DNA from: Bacteroidota bacterium
Lineage (GTDB): Bacteria; Bacteroidota; Bacteroidia; Bacteroidales; F082
Reading direction: 5' to 3'
Assembly: GCA_024279935.1 (NCBI GenBank)
Contig: JAJRQZ010000013.1
Span: 1-41,486 of the forward strand
Length of the DNA: 41,486 nucleotides
Translations under genes and position numbers: made by a program
Shown: positions 34,731-41,486 of the stretch, one piece after another
How positions within the stretch are numbered: the stretch's first letter is position 1
Layout of the letters: every line of letters begins with the position of its first letter
Notes under the pieces: generated by a model
What the model was told of the DNA's origin: nothing
The model's input: only the letters and a program-made list of their open reading frames with translations
The model's database searches: none

Positions 34731-37700
34731 ATGAAAAGAATTTTAGGACTGGATTTGGGAACCAATAGTATAGGTTGGGCGTTAATCGAAAGAAGTTTTA
34801 AAGAAAATAACGAAAACACACTCGGTGGAGGTAAAATTATTGGAATAGGAAGTAGAATAATACCCATGAGCCAAGATGTAATGGATAAATTTGGGCAAGG
34901 GCAAAGTCATTCTCAAACAGCTGAAAGAACTGGTTATAGAGGTGTGCGACGAATACGCCAACGCCACTTATTACGCAGAGAAAGATTACACAGAGTTTTA
35001 AATATTATGAATGCATTGCCAAACCATTATGCTAATAAAATAGACTTTGAAAATAGAAAAGGGCAGTTCATTAATACTGCTGAAGTAAAATTAAATTATA
35101 AAGAAACGGAGGATGGTAATTTCGAATTTCTATTTAAAGATAGTTTCAACGAAATGCTCGAAGAATTTAAACAAGCAGTTCAAGAGACAAAACTACCTTA
35201 CGATTGGACAATTTATTATTTGCGAAAAAAAGCACTACAATACAAAATAAGTTTACAGGAACTAGCTTGGGTGCTCCTTAATTTCAACCAAAAACGTGGC
35301 TATTATCAATTAAGAGGAGAAGATGAAGAAGAACAAGAAGGGAAATCAAAAACTTTTGAAGTCTTAAAAGTTGAAGAATTGCAAGATTCAGGAGAAAAAA
35401 TTAAAGGTACTGATAGTATTCTATACAATGTTTTTTTTACAAATGGTTGGAAATATGACAAACAAATTGTAAAAACAGAAAACTGGAAAAATAAAACAAA
35501 AGAGTTTATTGTAACCGTTTCAACTAATAAAGATGGAAGTCTAAAACGAACTTTTAAGGCAGTTGATTCAGAGAAAGATTGGATAGCCATAAAGAAAAAA
35601 ACCGAGCAAGACATCAAGAACTCGAAGAAGTATGTTTGTCAATACATTTATGACACTCTACTTGCTAATCCTAAACAAAAAATTAACGGCAAACTCGTAA
35701 AAACAATAGAACGCCATTTTTATAAGGAAGAACTAATTGCAATACTTGAAAAACAAAAAGAATTTCATAAAGAATTGCAAGATGATAATTTGTTGAGCAA
35801 ATGTGCAAATGAACTTTATGCTAACAATTATTCACAACAGAACAGTATAAAGCAAAAAGACTTTACAAACTTGTTTGTAAACGATATTATTTTTTATCAA
35901 CGTCCACTAAAATCGAAAAAATCATTGATTGATGGTTGTAAATATGAAACCAGAACGTATAAAAATAAAAATGGGCAATTTGAAACTTATCCAATAAAAG
36001 TAATACACAAAAGCCACCCTTTGTATCAGGAGTTTAGATTGTGGCAATTTGTTGAAAAAATTAGAATACTTCAGCGAGAAAAAAATATTGATGGTAAAAT
36101 TCATATTGATTTCGATGTTACATCAGAATATTTGCCACATACAGATGCAAAAGTTAAATTATTTGATTGGTTAAACGACAGAGCCAAAATAAAGCAAAGT
36201 GCTTTTCTGGGGCAATTCAAAAATGAGTTTGGTAAAAGATTAAATATAAATGAATATCGTTGGAATTATGTTGAGGATAAAGAATATCCATTAAATGAAA
36301 CTCGTGCTTTGTTTATATCAAAACTTAAAAAGCACAAAGATTTTGACTGGGCAACTTTCTTAACACAAAAAAAGGAAATAGATATTTGGCATTTATTATA
36401 CTCCATTTCTGATAAAAAGGAGCTGGAAAATGCACTCGATAATGAAAACTCAAAACTAGACTTACCAATTGAAATTCGTCAAGAATTCAAAAAAATAAAA
36501 CCGTTTACAAACGATTATGGAGCATTGTCAGAAAAAGCAATAAAAAAACTATTGTCATTGATGAGAATGGATAAACACACAAAAGATAAAGATATAAATA
36601 ACGATTACAAATTAAGGGTTGATGAAATCCATGAAAGATTAGATTCAATAAATCATAATAAAACAAAAATACCTGAAGTGGCAGATGATGACATTTCAAA
36701 AGGAATGTTACAAAGTTTTTGTGGTTATAAAAGACAATATTCGGGTCTTAAATTGCATCAAGCAAGTTATGCTGTTTATGGAAAATACGCCGAAGCAAAT
36801 GATACGAGTAGTTGGAAAAAACCAGCTCAACTTGAACAATTTTTACGAGAGTTTAAACAACATTCACTTAGAAATCCAATTGTTGAACAAGTTGTGACAG
36901 AAACTTTACGTGTGGTAAAAGATATTTGGCAATATTATGGCAATGGGGAAGAAAATTTCTTTGATGAAATTCACATTGAATTGGGGCGTGAAATGAAAAA
37001 CCCTGCTAATTTACGTAAAAAAATCACCGATAATATTAACAAAAACCAAAACACAAATCAACGCATTCGTGTGTTGTTGCGTGAGTTTAAGAATCAGAAT
37101 GTAGAAGGAGTGTTACCCGAATCGCCAAACCAGCAAGAGAAATTAAGAATTTTTGAAGATGGGGTTTTATCAAAGTACAGCGATAAAGATTTAGAAAAGG
37201 AAGAGCAAGATGGAATTAAAATTTCAAAAATTGTTAAAACTACCGAACCTACACCAATCGAAATTGTGAAATACAAATTATGGTTAGAACAAAAATATTT
37301 GTCGCCATATACTGGTATCCCAATTCCACTGAGCAAACTATTTACAAGTGATTACGAGATTGAGCATGTTTTACCACAAGCAAGGTACTTCGACAATTCT
37401 TTAGGAAATAAAATTATTTGCGAATCGGAAGTAAACCGTTTTAAAAATCGGATGACAGCAATGGAGATGATTAACCAAAACCCTGAAAGAGTAATAGATT
37501 TAGGTCAGGGCAAGTCGGTAAAACTATTTGGTGTAGAGGCATATCAGGACTTTGTCACTAAAAATTTTGCCGCTGGAAGTAAAAAGCAAAGAATACTTTT
37601 AAGCGAAGATATTCCGGAAAGTTTTATTTCCCGACAACTCAACGATACAAGATATATTAGCAAACTTGTAAAAAATTTGCTAAGTAATGTTGTGCGTGAA

Positions 37701-39326
37701 GATGGTGAGCAAGAGGCTACATCAAAAAATGTAGTTGCTATAACAGGCAGCGTAACCACAGCACTAAAGCGCGATTGGGCATTGAACGATAAATGGAACG
37801 AAATAGTAGAATCTCGTTTTAAGCGGATGAACCAAATAACTGGAACAAATGATTTTGGATATTTTGATGAGAAAAAAGGTTTTTTCAGAACCGATGTACC
37901 AATGGAACTAAAAAAAGACTTTAATAAGAAACGAATAGATCACCGCCACCATGCAATGGATGCTTTAGTTGTGGCTTTGGTAACAAAAAATCACGTAAAC
38001 TATTTGAGCAATCAGCATGCTAGATCGGAAAACAAACGATTCGATTTAAGGAATAAACTACGTAGAATTGAAGAAAAAACTTACAAGGGAGTAAATAATA
38101 AATACGCAAAAGAATTTTTAATGCCATGGCTAAATTTCCCAGTTGATGCGAAAAATGCTTTGGAAAATATTGTAGTTAGTTTTAAGCAAAATGTAAGGGT
38201 AATAAATAAGGCTACAAATCGATATCAAATAAAAAAGAATGATATACTTAAAATTAAAACACAAAAAGGCACAAATTGGGCAATTCGTAAACCAATGCAC
38301 AAAGAAACGGTTTTTGCTAAAGTGAATTTGCGACAGATAAAAACTACTACAATTAATAATGCTATTGATGGTGTGTTTGCGAAAGAATTCATATTTGTTG
38401 ATAAGAAGTTAAGCAGAAAAGTTAAAGAATTGATGAATAATTCTTTCGACGTAAAAGCAATAAAAAAATATTTTAAGGATAATAAATTCAACGACGAAAA
38501 ACTTAAAAGAGTTGATGTTTACTATCAAGACAGCAATTATTCTGCAGTTAGAAAAACAGTTGACGAAAGTTTTAAATCGGCAAAATGGATAACAGAGTCG
38601 GTTACTGATACGGGGATTCAAAAAATACTTATAAATCATTTGACAAAATATAACGAAACAGATGATAAAGGCATATTAAAAGAAAGACCGGATTTGGCCT
38701 TTTCGGAGGATGGTATTACCAAAATGAATAATAATATTGTTGAACTAAACGGAGTTAAAATCCATCATCCAATTTACAAAGCAAGGGTATATGAAACCTT
38801 AGGTAATAAATTTGCGATAGGGCAAACAGGAAATAAAAAAGATAAATATGTAGAAGCTGCAAAAGGGACAAATCTGTTTTTTGCCATTTATAAAGGCAAA
38901 AACAAAAAGGGTGAATTGGTAAGGCAATTTGATACGGTGCCGTTAAATATTGTAATAGAAAGAGAAAAGCAGGGTTTTAGCTCTGTCCCCCAAAAATATT
39001 ATGATAAAAATAGTATTGAATACAATTTATACACTTATCTCTCACCTAATGATTTAGTTTATGTGCCAACACTAGAAGAAATTGAGAATATAAATAGTAT
39101 TAATTTTGAGAATTTAAGCTTGACACAGAGGAAACGGATTTATAAGATGGTGAGTAGTTCGGGTAATCAATGTTTTTTTGTTAAAAACGAAATTGCAACT
39201 ACAATTCAAAATAAAAAAGAATTCGGACCTTTAAATAAAGAAGAAAAAGATGTTGAAGGAAATATGATTAAACAAACATGCATAAAACTAAAAGTAGATA
39301 GATTGGGAAATATTAAAAAGGCTTAA
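34731..39326 (+). CDS. cas9: Cas9 endonuclease, type II-C
   Basis: 1531 aa, large for type II-C but within the range of Bacteroidota. RuvC-I has Asp8 (ILGLDLGTNSIGWAL). The Arg-rich bridge helix is at 69-90 (YRGVRRIRQRHLLRRERL). RuvC-II has Glu750 (IHIELGREMKN). The HNH domain has His879 (YEIEHVLPQARYFDNS) with NRFKNR after it. RuvC-III has His1074 and Asp1077 (HRHHAMDALVVAL). All catalytic residues are present, so both strands of target DNA should be cut. The recognition lobe lies roughly at 95-700 and the PAM-interacting part at about 1150-1531. The gene is A/T-rich compared with the first 33 kb and is followed by cas1 and cas2. The start at 34731 gives the expected N-terminus. Confidence 0.97.
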   Translation: MKRILGLDLGTNSIGWALIERSFKENNENTLGGGKIIGIGSRIIPMSQDVMDKFGQGQSHSQTAERTGYRGVRRIRQRHLLRRERLHRVLNIMNALPNHYANKIDFENRKGQFINTAEVKLNYKETEDGNFEFLFKDSFNEMLEEFKQAVQETKLPYDWTIYYLRKKALQYKISLQELAWVLLNFNQKRGYYQLRGEDEEEQEGKSKTFEVLKVEELQDSGEKIKGTDSILYNVFFTNGWKYDKQIVKTENWKNKTKEFIVTVSTNKDGSLKRTFKAVDSEKDWIAIKKKTEQDIKNSKKYVCQYIYDTLLANPKQKINGKLVKTIERHFYKEELIAILEKQKEFHKELQDDNLLSKCANELYANNYSQQNSIKQKDFTNLFVNDIIFYQRPLKSKKSLIDGCKYETRTYKNKNGQFETYPIKVIHKSHPLYQEFRLWQFVEKIRILQREKNIDGKIHIDFDVTSEYLPHTDAKVKLFDWLNDRAKIKQSAFLGQFKNEFGKRLNINEYRWNYVEDKEYPLNETRALFISKLKKHKDFDWATFLTQKKEIDIWHLLYSISDKKELENALDNENSKLDLPIEIRQEFKKIKPFTNDYGALSEKAIKKLLSLMRMDKHTKDKDINNDYKLRVDEIHERLDSINHNKTKIPEVADDDISKGMLQSFCGYKRQYSGLKLHQASYAVYGKYAEANDTSSWKKPAQLEQFLREFKQHSLRNPIVEQVVTETLRVVKDIWQYYGNGEENFFDEIHIELGREMKNPANLRKKITDNINKNQNTNQRIRVLLREFKNQNVEGVLPESPNQQEKLRIFEDGVLSKYSDKDLEKEEQDGIKISKIVKTTEPTPIEIVKYKLWLEQKYLSPYTGIPIPLSKLFTSDYEIEHVLPQARYFDNSLGNKIICESEVNRFKNRMTAMEMINQNPERVIDLGQGKSVKLFGVEAYQDFVTKNFAAGSKKQRILLSEDIPESFISRQLNDTRYISKLVKNLLSNVVREDGEQEATSKNVVAITGSVTTALKRDWALNDKWNEIVESRFKRMNQITGTNDFGYFDEKKGFFRTDVPMELKKDFNKKRIDHRHHAMDALVVALVTKNHVNYLSNQHARSENKRFDLRNKLRRIEEKTYKGVNNKYAKEFLMPWLNFPVDAKNALENIVVSFKQNVRVINKATNRYQIKKNDILKIKTQKGTNWAIRKPMHKETVFAKVNLRQIKTTTINNAIDGVFAKEFIFVDKKLSRKVKELMNNSFDVKAIKKYFKDNKFNDEKLKRVDVYYQDSNYSAVRKTVDESFKSAKWITESVTDTGIQKILINHLTKYNETDDKGILKERPDLAFSEDGITKMNNNIVELNGVKIHHPIYKARVYETLGNKFAIGQTGNKKDKYVEAAKGTNLFFAIYKGKNKKGELVRQFDTVPLNIVIEREKQGFSSVPQKYYDKNSIEYNLYTYLSPNDLVYVPTLEEIENINSINFENLSLTQRKRIYKMVSSSGNQCFFVKNEIATTIQNKKEFGPLNKEEKDVEGNMIKQTCIKLKVDRLGNIKKA

Positions 39327-39373
39327 TAAACAGTTGATTTAAAGTAGAGTAAACTCTGGTTAAAAAACAACTA

Positions 39374-39562
39374 ATGAACATTGAAGAAGGCTATATATAA
39401 CACATTTACAACAAAGGAAATAACTGCCGTGAAATTTTCTTTAGGTGGGAGAACTATTTGTTTTTCCTGCGAAAAGGAAAGACATATGTTTTGCCCTATG
39501 CCGATATATTAGCATGGTGTATTATGCCAAATCATTTTCATTTTATGTTGAGTCAGAGATAG
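39374..39562 (+). pseudogene. IS200-like/RAYT transposase N-terminal remnant
   Basis: The frame MNIEEGYI stops at codon 9 (TAA at 39398-39400). Reading on gives HIYNKGNNCREIFF, WENYLFFLRKGK and YADILAWCIMPNHFHFML, ending in TAG at 39560. The CxMPNHFHF motif with its paired histidines is the metal-binding core of Y1 (IS200/REP-associated) transposases. TAT to TAA at codon 9 explains the stop. Only about the first third of such a gene is left, and the catalytic Tyr is gone. It lies in the 294-bp gap between cas9 and cas1. Confidence 0.75.
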
Positions 39563-39620
39563 TAAAGGGTTGACTATAAACGCAGAAGTACAATCCCACG
39601 CTTATTGTTAAAACAATATT

Positions 39621-40505
39621 ATGATAAAACGTACACTATATTTTGGAAATCCCTGTCGCTTATCAAAAAAGCAGGATCAATTATCCGTTGAGATTGAGAA
39701 AACCATAAAATCAGTTCCGATTGAAGATATTGGAATGATAATACTCGACAATCAACAAATAACAATTACAAATGCTGTTTTGCAATCACTGGTCGCAAAC
39801 AATGTTGCAATCCTAACTAATGACCAGAGGCATTTGCCACTAGGATTAATGCTCCCATTGGCCTCGCACAGCACCTATACTGAAAAACTTAGGTTTCAAC
39901 TCGATGCAAGTGTTCCACTAAAGAAAAACCTCTGGCAACAAACCATAAAACAAAAAATACAAAACCAATATCTTTTGCTCGAACAACTGGGAATAGATAT
40001 TGAGAAAATGAAATACTGGGCATCACAAGTAAAAAGCGGCGACCCCGATAATTATGAGGCAAGGGCTGCTGCCTATTATGGGGATTCGATTTTTGAAATT
40101 GAGTTTAGGCGTGGTCGGTTTGGGGAGCCCCCAAACAATATTTTAAATTATGGATATGCCATTTTGAGGGCTGTTGTGGCAAGATCGTTGGTAGCAAGTG
40201 GGGCTTTGCCGGCACTTGGAATTCACCATATAAATAAGTACAATGCCTACTGCCTTGCCGACGATATTATGGAACCATACCGTCCTTATGTTGATAGAAA
40301 GGTAATCGAGATTATGAGCCTTGATAGTTTTAATGGGGAATTAACAACAGAAATAAAACGCCATTTGCTTGAAATTCCTGCAATGGATATATTAATCAAC
40401 AATACAAAAAGCCCTTTAATGGTTGGTATGCAGCAAACAACGTCGTCGCTCATGCAGTGTTTTGAAGGAACTTCAAGAAAGATTACCTATCCGGATTATA
40501 TTTAA
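39621..40505 (+). CDS. cas1: Cas1 integrase, type II
   Basis: 294 aa, the usual size for type II Cas1. It forms the Cas1-Cas2 complex that inserts new spacers. The metal ligands are visible: Glu146 ([11 protein letters not shown]), His203 (GIHHINKYN) and Glu218 or Asp214/215 ([14 protein letters not shown]). The N-terminal beta domain ([36 protein letters not shown]) is intact. It lies 294 bp after cas9; cas2 begins 40 bp after its stop. No csn2 or cas4 is present, which puts the locus in subtype II-C. Confidence 0.96.
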   Translation: MIKRTLYFGNPCRLSKKQDQLSVEIEKTIKSVPIEDIGMIILDNQQITITNAVLQSLVANNVAILTNDQRHLPLGLMLPLASHSTYTEKLRFQLDASVPLKKNLWQQTIKQKIQNQYLLLEQLGIDIEKMKYWASQVKSGDPDNYEARAAAYYGDSIFEIEFRRGRFGEPPNNILNYGYAILRAVVARSLVASGALPALGIHHINKYNAYCLADDIMEPYRPYVDRKVIEIMSLDSFNGELTTEIKRHLLEIPAMDILINNTKSPLMVGMQQTTSSLMQCFEGTSRKITYPDYI

Positions 40506-40545
40506 TGTTGTGGGTTATTTAAGATGTTTAAACCAGTATAGGATA

Positions 40546-40851
40546 ATGTGGGTCTTTGTTTTTTACGATTTGCCAACCGAAACAAAAAAGGATCGTAGGA
40601 ATATTGCCCTTTTCAGAAAAAACCTTCAACGGGATGGATTTGCAATGCTTCAATATTCAATTTATATCCGTCATTGTAACAGCCGCGAAAATGCCGAAGT
40701 GCACATAAAAAGGGTAAAACACTCTTTACCGCCAAAAGGAGAGGTTATAATTTTCACTTTAACCGATAAACAATTCGGCATGATGGAGTTTTTCAGGGGA
40801 ATAAAAGAAGCCGCAAAGCCTGATACTCCCCAACAACTAGAATTATTTTAA
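40546..40851 (+). CDS. cas2: Cas2, CRISPR adaptation subunit
   Basis: 101 aa, standard for Cas2. It has the ferredoxin-like start [19 protein letters not shown] with the conserved Asp (FYDLP), then [14 protein letters not shown] and [14 protein letters not shown]. The open frame reaches back to 40423 within cas1, but that part has no homology and overlaps a conserved gene, so the ATG at 40546 is used. It ends 13 bp before a perfect palindromic terminator. Confidence 0.94.
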   Translation: MWVFVFYDLPTETKKDRRNIALFRKNLQRDGFAMLQYSIYIRHCNSRENAEVHIKRVKHSLPPKGEVIIFTLTDKQFGMMEFFRGIKEAAKPDTPQQLELF

Positions 40852-40864
40852 AAATTAGGAATTA

Positions 40865-40904
40865 AAAAAAGGTTGTTTATTCCATGGAATAAACAACCTT
40901 TTTT
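40865..40904. terminator. 40-bp perfect palindromic terminator between cas2 and the array
   Basis: Bases 40865-40884 are the exact complement of 40885-40904, centred on CCATGG: 20 bp without a mismatch, with A6 at one end and T6 at the other. It can end the cas operon and, on the other strand, transcripts leaving the array leftward. Confidence 0.9.
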
Positions 40905-40965
40905 CGTTTTCTCATCCTGATATTCAACACAATAATCTGAGTGTAAGATAATTAACCTAACCTCT
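40905..40965. other. Array-flanking (trailer or leader) segment
   Basis: A 61-bp stretch between terminator and first repeat. It contains ATATTCAACACAAT (40920-40933), an inverted partial match (12 of 14) to the first 14 bases of the repeat, possibly a degenerate terminal repeat on the minus strand. Confidence 0.4.
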
Positions 40966-41486
40966 GTTGTGTTCAATATTTCAAAGATACAAATTGAAAG
41001 CAATTCACAACTTGATGAAAAGGGAACCCCAATAAAAGAAAGTTGTGTTCAATATTTCAAAGATACAAATTGAAAGCAATTCACAACACTTACTGCCGAT
41101 GCTATTAGAAGTGGAAGGTTGTGTTCAATATTTCAAAGATACAAATTGAAAGCAATTCACAACACAATATCGTTATCTCGTCCCTGGTCTGATGTTGTGT
41201 TCAATATTTCAAAGATACAAATTGAAAGCAATTCACAACTAGTATTTGAAAACGATAGTTTTATGTAATGTTGTGTTCAATATTTCAAAGATACAAATTG
41301 AAAGCAATTCACAACCATATATCCATTGTCTAATATTGGCTAATCGTTGTGTTCAATATTTCAAAGATACAAATTGAAAGCAATTCACAACTTTTACTTA
41401 GTCTGCTTTCCTCACTACGAAGTTGTGTTCAATATTTCAAAGATACAAATTGAAAGCAATTCACAACTATCTTGTTTTCTAACTCC
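40966..41486 (-). CRISPR. CRISPR array, at least seven 46-bp repeats, runs off the window
   Basis: Seven identical 46-bp repeats start at 40966, 41042, 41118, 41194, 41270, 41346 and 41422 (period 76). Plus-strand ends are GTTGTGTTCAATATTTC and GCAATTCACAAC; the GTTGTG/CACAAC ends are inverted. The six full spacers are exactly 30 bp and all different; a seventh is cut by the edge. Complementarity to the tracrRNA shows that crRNAs are read from the minus strand, opposite to the cas genes. No spacer matches another part of this window by eye. Confidence 0.98.

Noticed and set aside
40423-40545. Upstream extension of the cas2 frame into cas1
   Set aside because: The extra 41 residues have no Cas2 similarity and overlap conserved cas1 codons; Cas2 proteins start like [10 protein letters not shown] at 40546.
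40966-41467. crRNA transcription from the plus strand
   Set aside because: No anti-repeat complementary to the plus-strand reading was found, whereas the tracrRNA pairs over about 22 nt with the minus-strand reading.

Overview
The window comes from a member of the Bacteroidota, probably a Bacteroidales or Marinilabiliales-type organism. The evidence is: two secreted proteins with C-terminal type IX secretion (T9SS) sorting domains; a pyrophosphate-type phosphofructokinase; an ECF sigma/anti-sigma pair; many upstream regions carrying the Bacteroidota -7 box TAnnTTTG and few clear Shine-Dalgarno sites; and a Cas9/CRISPR repeat of the kind seen in Bacteroidota type II-C loci. No tRNA or rRNA gene was seen.

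Layout. 1-83: 5' end of an ISAzo13-like transposase cut by the window edge. 151-4423 (minus): operon of an RND/MMPL-like exporter, rfbA and a polyprenyl diphosphate synthase. 4543-9694: a D-2-hydroxyacid dehydrogenase, a PPi-type phosphofructokinase (minus) and a secreted subtilisin-like protease. 9757-9988: a decayed fragment with a malic-enzyme motif. 10006-15311 (minus): a tight four-gene operon of an uncharacterised protein, a Rieske-fused glutamate-synthase-like flavoenzyme, a Rieske-fused thiamine-diphosphate enzyme and a TauE/SafE permease. 15630-18198 (minus): an operon of a rhodanese-type sulfurtransferase resembling EanB, an EgtD/EanA-like histidine methyltransferase and a DUF427 protein, which looks like the oxygen-independent route to ergothioneine. 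18276-23109: pgi, a type II NADH dehydrogenase with a terminator-like hairpin in its leader, and a secreted metallophosphatase. 23379-26572 (minus): ECF sigma factor, zinc-finger anti-sigma, NnrE-like protein, membrane protein, peroxiredoxin and thioredoxin, a possible redox-stress operon. 26639-33187: an outer-membrane protein, a SWIM-SNF2 helicase and EttA.

Two nearly identical 178-bp MITE-like elements lie in inverse orientation at 23149-23326 and 33360-33537. The first has a perfect 8-bp target duplication. The second has none and abuts a DUF4143 gene that has lost its ATPase half.

34525 to the right edge is a type II-C CRISPR-Cas locus, visibly more A/T-rich than the rest: tracrRNA (minus), cas9, cas1, cas2, a 40-bp palindromic terminator and at least seven 46-bp repeats with 30-bp spacers. 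Complementarity of the tracrRNA anti-repeat shows that crRNAs are made from the minus strand, opposite to the cas genes. In that orientation every repeat contains TTG-N18-TATCTTTG, a complete Bacteroidota-type promoter, so each crRNA may have its own start. Around the locus lie a 33-codon gene remnant and a dead IS200-like (RAYT) transposase fragment between cas9 and cas1.
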